Shown one piece after another: positions 24,159 to 37,400 of a stretch of 64,000 nucleotides of DNA. A program made the position numbers and the translations under genes. Origin of the DNA: Gonocerus acuteangulatus (lineage: Eukaryota; Arthropoda; Insecta; Hemiptera; Coreidae); the NCBI GenBank assembly GCA_946811695.1, contig OX328126.1:88562785-88626784 (forward strand), written 5' to 3'. A model generated the notes under the pieces. It saw only the letters and a program-made list of their open reading frames with translations, was not told the origin of the DNA and did not search any database. Numbering within the stretch: the stretch's first letter is position 1; every line of letters begins with the position of its first letter.

Positions 24159-27100
24159 CTAGATTAGTATTTTTCTAGAAGCTTGGAGAAGTTTCATTTG
24201 ATAAGTTATTTCTTTCACCTTTTCATACGTCCGAACAAAAGTAAAACATTGTGATTCCCTCATTGTTCACTTCAGCTCATTTCAATGAAGATTGAACAAA
24301 ATCTTTGAAGTTATATTAATTATTTGTAGAAAATTGCAATAAAACCATAAATAATCATTTCTAACAATTTGTTTATTTCCAGTGCCTCGACTTCCTAGTA
24401 TAGAGACGATTGAGAACTGCATGAAGCTCTGCCCGATGATCGTCCAAGCTTTATGGGAATTCAAAAGCCCTCTTCTTCAGCTCCCTCATATTAAGGAGGA
24501 ACACCTCAAGTATTTCATCAATAAGAAGGTAAGTAATCAAATTCTCCCATTTTTTGTTTAATCCACAAACTTATCAAAATGGATTATTACTATTTAAATT
24601 CTTTTAAGTTTCACTTATGAAATATGCTTTTTGGATGATCGTGGGGTCCTTTTCTAGCCATAAAAGGGCTGATGCCTTTTCTTTTTTTAAAAGAATAGCC
24701 ATCACCCCTGGTATGAATCGAACCCACGTCCTTAGGCACGGATTGTAGAAGCCTTGGCACTCACTGCCACCGGACTTCCAGATTATTGTTGTTGGGTGTA
24801 CAAATAGTTTCCTTAATGACTTTTGCAGCAAGTAAGCGAGCACTCGGTACACGTCATGAGTTTTTACAGAGAACGATGTGTTGTAAATATAAACTAAATC
24901 GGTTCATTAGTAGGAGGTGTTTACTCTGGAACCAAATTAATAATTTTCCCGTTAATTAATAACTTCCTTGAAATGAAACTCGGCTGACAACGCTCCACCA
25001 ATGAGGAACATGTGTTGTACAAAGTCATTCTGTTAAAAGTTGGGTTTAACTCTGGAAGAAATTAAATAAATTTTATTATTGAGTCTGCTTTTCATTTCAA
25101 TTATAAAGTACCACAACAATTTGTGTTTAGTTTGAACTTATATAGGCTATATTTTAATCAAATTATTCAAGAATGCATAGTACACCACCACCTTTCTGAG
25201 TAATGCTGCTTCTACGTGACAGCCTTTTCTGTATGAGAGGGGGGGGGGAATGTATTTTCCTGCTTATTTTATAAAAATAAATGCATAGGCTTCTGTAGTT
25301 TTTAGAATCCACAAGTGTCTAAAATTAAATACCAGCAGTACTAAGAATGTAAAATAAACGAATTATTATTAAACTAAGTGAAGTGAAATATTTTAACAAA
25401 TACATTCTTCTAATTATACTAATATTGCACGCTTAACCCTTTCCGTGCTATAAACGAATATATTCGTTCTCTAAAAAAATGCTCTGAGTGCGAAGCACGA
25501 ATATATTCGTGCAGCCGGGGCATTCCTCAGAGTGCGACATACGAATATATTCGTTTTCATATTCTTTGTATAATCTCTGCTTCCAGAAAGCCCAGAGATC
25601 TCTTGTATCACGCTGTACAACTAGTCTAGTTACTTAGCTATCCGTTAGATAGCAGAAGAATGGCTTTACGTGTGTTTTTCCCAGTTTTATTGTGAGTGGA
25701 AGCTAACTTTATCTCGAGCGGAGTGTCCTAGACCACCTGAAAGGTCCATTATCACCAATTCAGACAGTACCAAGGCGGCTACCTGCAGGGGTTGGGTTGT
25801 TATTTCTACTGTTTGCAGACACTTTACTAAAATTTGCTAAACCTTTTTAGGCTAAATTAGGTGTGGGGAAATATGACCCTAACAAATATTTCTCAGTACT
25901 AGTTTTGGTTTATTATTTATTTTTATATTTATATGTTTATTTTTTTTTTTTATTTTTTTTTTATTTTTTTTTTTTTTTACGGCGCATCTACATCTAGGTC
26001 ATTAGCGCCGACATCCAGGGTGCAGCGTGGAATTTTACCAGCGAGCCGTGGGATGATAAAATTCCTGCCGGAGGTTGGGAATCGAACCCACCATCTCCCG
26101 CTTATGAATCCAAGGCGCTAGCCATTAGACCACGGGAAACCCCTTATATGTTTATTATTAGTATTTTTGTTATATACCTACTATTTATTTCTAATTCATT
26201 ACTTTATTATTATATTACTATTTACTAATTAATAGTAATTAATATACTACTTATTTTTTTTATTATTATTTTTTTACGGCGCATCTACATGTAGGTCATT
26301 AGCGCCTATACTACTTATTATAAATAAATTTGTTTTTAAAATAAATACAAAACACAAATTTTAAAAAAGTGTTGTTTTTTCCCAGCAAGTAATTATTGGA
26401 CGTAACCAGTTTTATGAGTTGCATATAAAAATAAAATGATTAGTTTTTAGTAAAAAAAGACCCAGTTATTTACTAAATAATTACTTATTGTACATAACTG
26501 TACAGATTGTAAATTATCAATAAAGATCAATCAATATTTTAAAAAAATTACTAAATAAATTGAAGAATCATAACAATGATATAAATCATAAAATGGGTAA
26601 AATGAAGAGAAGAGAAAGTGTTTTCATGAATATTTTGATAAAAGGGTGCATTCATACTAACAGGGCTAATAGTGCTAAATTTAAAACTAAAATATTTCGG
26701 AAACAATTGAAATATTATTTTAGAAACTGTTTATTTATTAATTTTAATAAGAAACTTGTTATAATAATTGAAAAGGTCACACTAAAGTACACACAATTAA
26801 TGAAATTAGCATCTTAAATTACAACAAAACAAGCAATTTTGCATGTCCCCTGTTATATATCTACGTAATACGAGCGACACATGGCGGGAGCTCTGTCTGA
26901 GTATAGTCTTGTTCCAAACCAAAGTCGCACGCGGAGGGTGGAATATAGGCTAGCACTGGGGGTAGCATCAGCTCTCAAAGCTCGTAGCACCCGGCGGTCG
27001 GTCCCTCTCAGATCCGCTAGCATTCTAAGGGTTAATATTTCAACTTCCTATGGTGCTTGGCTGTTAAGGTCATTATTACACGTATTCAGCTTTCACATTG

Positions 27101-30100
27101 ACCTAATCTCAGACGTATGAGTAAGCCAGGGGTCTCCACCTCTGCATGTCGGGATTAAACACTCTCTTCGGCTTTGTACTGTTAACACTTTCGCTGCGGG
27201 TGTCCTTCCAGAAGGACACTAGCGATCTTACCCGCTTACAAGTATTTCTTCGGAAGGACACTCCTCCATTACTTTTCCTGTTAGATTCAAAAGGCTCTTA
27301 AATGGAGGGGATTCACTTTTGCGGCTGCCACAGCGAAAGTGTTAATATCCCTTATTTCATTCGTAACAATTAGCCTTAATGCGCTTTCAAAATAAAATGG
27401 CTGATGATATGCAGTTTGTAGTAGTTGGATGATATTAAAAATTTATACTTAATGCTTTAATGTTTAAAAAACGTATAATTATTATTGATTACTTGTTTAC
27501 AGAGGTATGTGAAAACAATTCAACAACTTGTTCAATTGAAGGCCGAAGATAGGCGGAATATATTGAGATTTTTAAATGATGGTGAATATGAAGATGTCAT
27601 GAAAGCTGTGGGGAAAATGCCTCTAATCGACTTACAAGTCAGATCAGAGGGTAAGCATTTATTTATCTAAATACTATCTATCATGTATTAACACTGCACA
27701 AAAATCATGAAAATACGGCACGAAAAAAGTCATGAATTTTGAAACCATGTCGCGAAATTTCAGTTTGACAGAAGTCTATCGTAATCCCGAGACTTCCGTG
27801 CATTCATAATTGCCGCCGTTTCCGAACGGAAATGCGATTATAACTGCTTCCCCCACACCTGTCCTCTGTTAGATTCCTTCGTTACAGCATTTATACAACA
27901 ACTATTTATTATTTACATATATTTTTAGTTTTCTATATTCATATTCAAAGTTTTACATGCAGACTTAAATATTGAGATTGTGTACTCTTTAATTGACTAA
28001 ATTATTTACATTGATAATGAATATTGAGTTAGTAATAATTTTAGAAATTTTGAATTCTGCTATCATTGTTCAATATTTTTGAGGCTACTAATTCTATAGT
28101 AATTCTAAAATTAGTATCATTGTTTCTTAATTTTTAAAATTAATGTTACTATTCTCTTTAACATAAGATGTACATTTTGTACAGTTTTATTTATTGTTAC
28201 AAATTTATGTCAATTTATAAGTTTATAGATATCATGGTAATCTGAGTAAGGTTACAAATAATTTTAAGTTAATAGTTAAGACTTTTTCTTTTCAGTTGAA
28301 ATTGTTTTTTTTTTTTTTAATGGGTGTGAAATTTGCATTTCAAATCATGAAAAAGTCCTGAAATTGGCTTTCACAAAAGTAGTAGACACCCTGTGAAAGC
28401 TAATGTACCTTGGGGCCCTGTAGTTGATGGTTTGAGGCACAGAATTGATTCCAGAGTCCTTACATTTCAAAGTTTCAACTAATGATTTGAATTCATACAC
28501 AGGAGGAAGCTGAGGTATTACTTAGTATGTTTGAACTGAAGTAAAAACTTGATAATGGAGTCCCTTAGTATGTCTGAATTTACATTGGAATGCCTCCTTT
28601 TATAACTTTTTCTATTTAAAAAAAAAAACATTTTCTAAATGCTAGTAGTTCGGAGAGTTTATTTTCTCTGGTTAAATGTTTTAGATTGATAATTGAGGAG
28701 GGGTAAAACTATTAATTAGCATTGTTTTGAATTTCAGTTATTGATGATGAAGCTTCTACAGTTTATACTGCAGGAGCCATTGTGACTGTAACAGTGACCC
28801 TAGTTAGGAAGAACATGAGTACACTCCTTGGAGACGAGACAGTGAAGGAGAAACATTGCACGGATGAGAATGAATCGAAAGAAGAAGAAGACGGGAAACA
28901 AGGAGAGGGCGAGGCAAAGGAGCAGGTATTCCGCTTTACATTTCTTTAGTATCCCAAAAACTCCTTGTGGGAATCTATAATTAAACGGCCAGAAATGGTT
29001 TCAATATATCAGGACCTAGAAAGTGAAAGGGCAAATCTTGAAATCTAGGCGATAGGAAATCGAAGTCCAAGTTCTGAAAGTGCCTGATTGAAAAAGTATG
29101 CTATTGAAATTCAATGTTTCAATATTTAATTTATACCAGTGATTTATGGGTAACACAATTCTTAGGAGGGGAGTTTTAGATCCGGGATTCGCCCTTGAAA
29201 TTGAACATTGCATTTTTCATAGATGATGGTGCTATTCACTTTAACATGAAACTGTGAGGGAACTAAAGATGAACTAGAGAAGCAAGGCCAAGCGTCGTGT
29301 TACTTTCATTTTTCTGACTCAGAAAATAAAATGAAAAAGAAACGTTGATTTTTCAGATTCGCCCTGTCTCTTCCAAGGTACTGATATTTCTTCAATCTTC
29401 CTAATGGATAGGAAAAGGTTTCATCTTGCTTTAAAACTAGTAATTGTTGTCCCTAGAATTTGATCATTTTTATTTATTTAAAGACAATTAGGGGATAAAG
29501 GGTCTCCCGTGGTCTAGTGGCTAGCGCGCTAGATTCATAAGCGGGAGATGGTGGGTTCGATCCCCACCGGCGCCAGAAATTTTCTCATCTCAGGGCTCGC
29601 TGAGAAAATTCCTGGTTGCACCCTGGAACTCGGCGCTAATGGCCAAGAATTATGTCGAAAAAAAAAAAAAAAAATTAGGGGATAAAAACCGAATACACTT
29701 TTCAATTTTTTTTGTTAAACACATATCTTTAGCCACCAAGTAATTGTAAGACCAATTAGTTTAACTTAATGGTAAATTTTCTATTAGGGTTCTAAAATAA
29801 AATAAATACTCGTGATAAAGATGTTTATTTTAAGGGGTAATACAACTTTTTGCGATCCAAATCCAAGTCATTTTCTTGAATTTATAAATAAAAAATAAAT
29901 CTATATTTTTCAATTCTTTATATCAAATGTTTTCTGTGGGATGTTAAAGTATCCAAAAAAAAAAGTTTCAATTCTTCGAGAAAAAAAAATGGATCTGATG
30001 AACGGAAACTCTTTTTTCACGGGCAACAGTCTGCAGGCAGCAATTTTTAGCGAAAAACTAATATTATTTCGAAAGAAGCAGGTTAAATCTAGTAAAGTAC

Positions 30101-31382
30101 GTTGGATTTTTAATAAATATTGATTTTTTTCAAAATAAAACAATTATTCATTTTGTTTTAAAAAATCCATTGATAATTAGTCAAAATCATTATAATTCAA
30201 TGAATCAAAAAAATCCTATATGCTTTACTAGCGAATATCATTAGAAAGCTGCAGTTAAAATTTGAAATTGATCAGGCAAAAATTGAAGACGCCAGAGTAT
30301 CACCTGATTTGAAAAACATAGTTTTGAGAAAACAACTTCAAAGTTTAATGTTCTGAACTGTTCATTTTTTTCTTATTTAATTTTTTGTCACACTAAAATG
30401 TCTTGTAATTAATAAAGATAAAAAAATGGGGTTTAATTTTGAAATGTATTAAGGATGGGAAAATAATATTTTTTGGCCATTTAAAAAATTTTTCTTTACA
30501 TAAACGCTCTTGGATATCATTTTTGATTAGTTAAGGAAGAATTTAAGCCCATAAAGAAAAAAAAATTCACAAGGTAGTATTACCCCTTAAAGATGTCAAT
30601 GTTTTGAATCATCTGTGAAGTGAAGTGAAATTTCTCTATATTCTTTTCAACTTTTTCACTGAATGTACGCAAGACGATCATAATTAATTATTGTACTATA
30701 TAAATTGTACAGATTTTAAATAAACATTTATTAAAAAAAAAAAAATATATATATATATTCTTTTCAAATTTAAATACGTAAAAAATAACCTTTAATTCTA
30801 ACAGTTACTTATAAAATATGATCTACAATATATATATATATATATTGTTCACATTTGATACATTTCCTGATGTATGGATTGAAATTTTTCAGCCAAAGAA
30901 GCAACCAGTATGGCAGAAGCAGAGAAAGGCTGGGAAAAAGAGCAATAAGAAAGCACAAGGGAAAAAACACCAGCATAATGAAAAAGCACAGAACCAAACT
31001 AACGCAAAGAAAACTGAAGAAAAACCGCAAGAAAAAGTTGTTGAAAAACAACCACCAGCTTCTACAGTAAATTTCTTATTAATAAAAAAATATCAGCATA
31101 ATGTTTTTAACTAGTAAAATAAGTCTTAAGCCTAGTATCCACAGTGCGAGGCGGCTCGCTTCAGACGCCTCAAGACAGAGGTTGCTCACTATGAGCTGCT
31201 CGCGTCGCACTGTGTGACCCAATCCATGTGCTTGTCCGTAAAACGGTCGTGCTCAAAGGTTCCTCAGTCCGAGCTGTTCGTTGCGTGAAGACGGGTATTT
31301 GTTGCCTCGTATTATAGCCGCTAGTTTTTACGTCATGGAAAATGAAAGTGTACACCAAATTGTTAAATTGTATGAACGCCAC

Positions 31383-31447
<65 letters not shown>

Positions 31448-34400
31448 CAAGGCCTACCTGTTTGTATCTCATATTCTGAACAATTTTGATATATTTTTGG
31501 CCCACCAACATGGCTTACATACTTTTTTTTCCTAAATAATTCTTGCCATCACTATATAAAAAGTAGCAGCGATTAAGCATTCGAACAGTGTATGCCTCAG
31601 CCTGCGCCAGATGTGGCGAGGCATGCTCGATTCGAGCATGCCTTATAGGCTTTATAGTGGCAGTAAAGTTATTGTGCTGAACTTGAAATCCACTCAGCAA
31701 TGGCCTAAAAGGAAACTCACTCCTATCCACTTCCTATTTTATCGTGTATGTTTAGAAATGGCAGAAATTACTTTTTAGGACGCCTAATCACAGTGAGTGT
31801 TAAAGCATGAACACTCTTTGCCTAACATTGTGGGTTCAAAACCCACTAGAGATGATAAACCCCTGTCTTTGCTAGAAAAGGGTGGTTTCCTGTAGATACC
31901 TGTCTTTAAAAACACCATTAAGCATAAAGGGATTTTTTTTAACAGTGTATCAATTGGTTGGGCTATTAACACCAGGTTATCTATAGGTTTCCGCCCCTTT
32001 TATAATGCCAACAGCACGTCGTCGGTCATCCATTCAGAAAGTGGCTGCCTGATGTTAAAATTGAAATAAATAAATTAAATAGTGTTGACCTGTGGTTGCC
32101 AAAACACTAATAAAATAAAACGTAACATTTTGAGTTTTTATAGGTGTTTTATGAGATAGAATGAATAAAAATAACTGTATGCTTTAAACAGTTTTGAGTT
32201 TAAAAAGTAACCTGATTTTCTTTTATCATTGGTCCCTTAAAAAAAGGTCTAAGTTTCATTGAACTTAGACCAGAATATTTTTTGTTTTTTTCTTTCTTTC
32301 TTTTAAGGCCAACCCCTTGGGTCATTAATGCCTCAAATGTAGTTCTGGACGATGACCTTGCCACAGGCACATGTATTCAGGAAACACTTTCAAAAGGAGC
32401 AAATATTTGTTTCTCTCTCAGTAGTAAATTATTCATTTTTTCACAATTGTTATATTTATTTAATTTCATAATAAAAAAATTAAATGTTCATTTAGTTTAT
32501 TTTCAATTTTATCTAATAATGGGATGTCATAGAAATGTAAAATTTATATTTTGGAAATTAATTTGCTGGATTTCAAGAATTTCATTAATGTATTTATATT
32601 TGTTATTTATAAGTGTCTGTGACTCATTCGTGTATGCGCTATGCGCAGTCGAGAGAGCACCACCTCTTCTCTTCTGTTTTCCATGAAGGACGTTTTCCAA
32701 GGTCTAACTTCTCTTTTAATTTCTCTTAATTTGTTACTATTTTGCAAATAACAAATATTTTGCCAGGAATTCCATATTACTGACTTTATGTGCGCATGGA
32801 TATCTAACACTGGAATTTGTTTATAAATAATACCGTCATTAATTCCTTTTTTTTTGCAGCTTTGTCTACTTCTTCATTTTCATCAATTCCACAATGCCCA
32901 GGGATCCAAACAAATATAACGGATATATTATCTTTTGCTAATGACTCTAAACACTCAAGTATATTTACAACGAGTGATTGATCGGAATATATGTTTCTAA
33001 CTGCCAGTAGGGCTGATAACGAGTCAGAAAATATTGTAATGGTTCTATTAGGAGGGTTAACAATGGATAGTGCTTTATATATTGCTAATAGTTCTGCTGT
33101 AAAGGAAGTACATATTGGTGAGAGTTTGAACATGTGTGTCCTGGATTCAGAAAGAAAGGCTGCCCAAACTCCTGAAATGTCCTTGGATCCATCTGTGAAG
33201 ATGCATGTAGAAGGTGGAAGTAGTTTCTTTAATCTTATGAATTCTTTTTGAAATATTACTGGAGGGGTGGTTGTCTTAACGTATTTAGTTAGTGATAAAT
33301 TAAGTTTAGGGAAAGGTAATTTCCAAGGTTCTTTAGTTGAAATACAGTTGTGCATTAGATCTTGTGAACTTAGATTGAGGTAATTGGAAGGAAAAGTTGC
33401 TTATGAAATACCATTAAACTGGTTAGGTTAGATTTCAGAGATGTTTTGAAGAGGTGGAGGCCCAATGGCTGTGAGTGTTAAGGCCTGAGCACTAAACCGA
33501 GGGTCGTGGGTTCGATTCCCACTAGGTGTGGTGGATTTTCTTTGGAAAAAAGAAAAGGCATCAGCCCTATCCTGGTTAGAAAAGGGTGGTGACCTCTAGA
33601 TAACCCTCCTAAAATTCGGAGTTAATTATAATGGACGTTAAAATTTAAATAAATAAGTTTTGAAGTAGTTAATAGAAGGGGGATGAGGTGACAGAATGGC
33701 TAATGGAATTTGTATATTTGTTGAATATTACTAATTAGTTTTAATTATGTTAAATAGAAGAAGCCACTGTCAGGAGGCGGTGAAGGAGATGGTAGTTCTG
33801 GTGCAGATGAAAGTGATGTTTCTGACTACGAACAAGATAAATCTGACGATGAAGATAGCGGAGGTGACAAAAAGGTTGGTATCTATCAGCTCTTAATTTT
33901 TATTTCTATGTAATCTGGCATTATACCTTATTTTGAGAAGTCTTCAATTTCTACTGTGGTATTATTCTTATTGATTGATTCCCACCAATTACCTACAAAT
34001 CTTCATTGTGGCTTCACTATTTCATAAAAGATTGAGTTTTGGACAATTTAAAAAATAAATCTTTGTATAAAAACCTTTGGATATAATTTTAGTATAGTTT
34101 AAAAAAATGTTTAAGCCATGAAACAAAACGGCATAAAAAATTGCAAGACTATTACCCCTTAACCCTTGGTGTGTATAAAGTGTCTGACAGACTTGAGGGG
34201 AATTGACTACTATGTTGACACTGCTGCCAACATAATTCACTGAAATATACCTCGTGTCTGTCAGACACTTTATGCACAACAGGGGTTAAATAGAATACTT
34301 TTTGTTGACAGCATTTCAAAAAATTGAAGCTATTCTGGAAATGTGAAGGCCAGAACAGCTAAAAGAAGAAAATATAATGTTAATATATTTTTAGATTAAT

Positions 34401-37400
34401 CGAAGATTGTTAACCCAAAATTTTTATTAATGTATTCTTCAAATTTTCTAAAATCCCATTAAAATTGTTTTATTAATAAAAGTCACTAAAACTTGAGGTA
34501 GTCATGGTTCCTAGTTTGTCAACTTTGACTAAGCTGTCATTGAACAGCCAAGGTCAACCATTATTAAGTGATAATACTACCTTCTGCGATCAAAATCAAA
34601 GTCATTTTCTTGAATTTATAAATAACAAATATATAATAATTTATATATAATATATAATGAATATTTTTCAATTTGTTATACCAAACGTTTTATATGGGAT
34701 GTTCAAATATTCAAAAACAATAAGTTTCATTTCTTCAAAAAAAAAAAAAAAAAAAAAAAAAATCCTCTTTTTTCATGGGCGATAGTCTGCAGGCAGCAAT
34801 TTTTAATTTAGAACGAAAAACTAAAATTATTTTGGAAGAACAAGGTTAAATCTAGTGAAGTACATAGGATTTTTAAGAAATATTCATTTTTTTGAAAATC
34901 GTGATGAATAATTGCATTTTCTATTAAAAAATCGGTCATAAAATCATTATAATTTAGTGTATCGAAAAAATCCTACGTACTTTGCTAGCAAATATCATTA
35001 GGAAGCAGCAGTTAAAATTTAAAGTTGATCGGTCAAAAATAGAACACACCAGAGTACCGCCCGATTAGAAGTTTTGAGAAAACTACTTTAAAGTTTAATG
35101 TTCTGGGATTTTTAATATTTAATTTTTTTTTTCATACTTTCTTGTGATAAAGATTAAAAAATGGCTTTTAATTTTGAAATGTATTAAAGGAGGACAAAAA
35201 ACCTAACAATTAAAGAGGGATCAATCGAAGCTCGCTGAAAAAATTACCTTCAATCAGCATCACGTTCACTCTGCATCGGGATTTCACTTGGAAAATAGTA
35301 TTTTTTGCCCATTTAAAATCTTTTTCTTCCCATAAACACTCTTGGGTATAAAATATAATTTTTGATCAGTTAAGGAAGACTTTTAGCCCATAAAAAAAAG
35401 ATGCAAGGCAGTATTACCCTTTAAAGCATATAGCAACGGAAAATAGAATTTATTTTTATATTTCAGGAATCAGCATTTGAAGATGACGATGATTGGGAAA
35501 AATTCCAGACTGGCTTAAGGAAAAGAGAGAAAATTCTTGAAGGGAAAAGTAAAATTTCCCACACAGTTCATTGTCCTTACTTTCCAGAGGTAAGTGAGAA
35601 TTATATTATTATAATATAAGAAAAAGTTGAAATATTAACTTGAACCTTTTCATCCTATTATTAAACTTTTGGAAACTTTTTATTTTCTAGTGTCATCGTT
35701 TGAGGGTTGGATTAGGGGTCTCAGACCCACTCAGCCTTTAATTATTTTATTAATAGGTATCAGGAAAGGGAATAATCTGGTGGCCGGAGCATAGTAGTGA
35801 CCACACTATCTTTCTAGTGTGTTGTATGGTCAAGAATCAGATACCTTTACCATATTTGCCCCTCTGGGCCCTTATGGCCTGTTACGGGACTAAAAACTAA
35901 GAGAATTCCTTAGCATGAAGTTTTATTTATTTATACAATGAAAACAGTGCCGTAGACAACGAGGGTCCAGAGAAGAAGATATTGTTCTAGTATCTGATTC
36001 ATGACTGTACGGCACACTAGGGGCGGTCTGCACTATGATGTGGCCATCTGATTCTCCCCTTTCTATAGCCTGTTCAGATAGACGGAAAAGTTAAATTCAG
36101 CTTGCCCGAATTCTTGAGGGAATTATTCCCGACAGTTCCACCATTTGCAAACTCCCATTTCAAGGAACAAGACGATACGTGAAGCATTATAAAAATTGAT
36201 TATGTCTTGTTTAAGACTAGGGAAGGCTTTGAGAGGCCAGACAAACGTTTATCGCCAATTTCTAGCAAGGAGAATATAGGCCATGTCGTTTTCCTTTCAA
36301 CTAAACTCTTATTTGAACAGGCTATAGCTTAAATTGTTTTTAGTCTTAGCTTTGGATAAGTATTGATAAATATTAAACAATATTTCCCTTTCCTGACCTC
36401 TTAAAGGGTTCCCTGGTCCTAAACATAATCGTTGTAAATGGAACTTCATTGTAATGGAAGTGCAAATGGTGTAACCGCCAGAAATATTTCCCGCAGAATT
36501 TCGCGCTTGCGGGATTAGAACTATTCCATCTAACTACTAAAGGCTGAGTGGGTTTAGGAACCCAACCCTATTCCCCGAACGATGACACGTAAATAAATTC
36601 TTTAGCATGCACCCGTGTTTCAAATTCCGGTCCTCTAGTAAATGAGTCAAGTGCAACTCCCTTATTTAGTTTATTTAAAATTGATATTTATTAAGCATTA
36701 GCAAAATTTGTAATTATATATTTTAATGAAATTTGTATCAGGAAAAGCAGGAATACTGGTGGATATACATTAGTGACAGAAAATCCAGGACTCTCCTTAC
36801 ATCACCTTGTCATGTGACTGCACTTGTCGATAGAGAAGAAGTCCAGCTAAGATTTACAGCTCCTCGTTGGCCTGGTCTGTATTCATTCACCGTTTGCCTG
36901 CGATCGGACTCTTACTTAGGATTCGACCAGACACAAGAACTCAAGGTAGAATGTCTACCACTTATCCTCAATCTAATTGCAGTTTCTAAGACAAAGTGCT
37001 CCCATACAAGCAATATCTTATTTATACTATTGTATCTTTATATATACTAGCTAAATTTCTCTATTCGTCAGAACTTGTTAAGAATTTTAGAAGATGGTAG
37101 TTCCTACGGCAGTTGGGCATACTTGGAATCATAATACGATTACAATTACAGGTTTTTGAAATGTGATTATGATTACGATTATAATCATATAATCTGGAGA
37201 TATGATTACGATTATAATTGTAATTACAACAGTGATTACAATTATTTTTCTAATCCCGTCTGTGGTTATAATTACACTCACAATCACGTTTTTATGTAAT
37301 TAAACACGAAATCATGACAATTTTCTGTAATTAAACTCGAAATAATCACATTTTTCAGTAATTACGACTGTAATCACAGCTGTTTCTGTGATTACATCTG

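Larger units (their letters stand above)
25437..27031. mobile_element. possible piggyBac-type element with SINE insertions
   Basis: TTAA at 25433-25436 and 27032-27035; ends CCCTTTCCGTGCTA and CCCTTAGAATGCTA (10 of 14). Contains three ACGAATATATTCGT palindromes near the left end and a tRNA-headed SINE. It could instead be two unrelated TTAA sites. Confidence 0.45.

Noticed and set aside
27694..28396. hAT element ending GTAGACACCCTG
   Set aside because: The right end is typical and is shared with 3369, but no matching inverted left end could be found, so it is kept only as a dispersed repeat.
29497..29570. tRNA gene
   Set aside because: T-arm and A/B boxes are present but the anticodon and acceptor stems do not pair, and a SINE body with an A-tract follows.
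31140..31400. Harbinger-like element (short frame MENESVHQIVKLYE, GTGCGAGGCG-type inverted motif)
   Set aside because: Suggestive of a MADF-type start and subterminal repeats, but too short and without clear termini or duplication.
32282..32686. 134-codon open frame on the plus strand
   Set aside because: Phe/Leu-rich from AT-rich sequence, and it overlaps the LINE fragment on the other strand.
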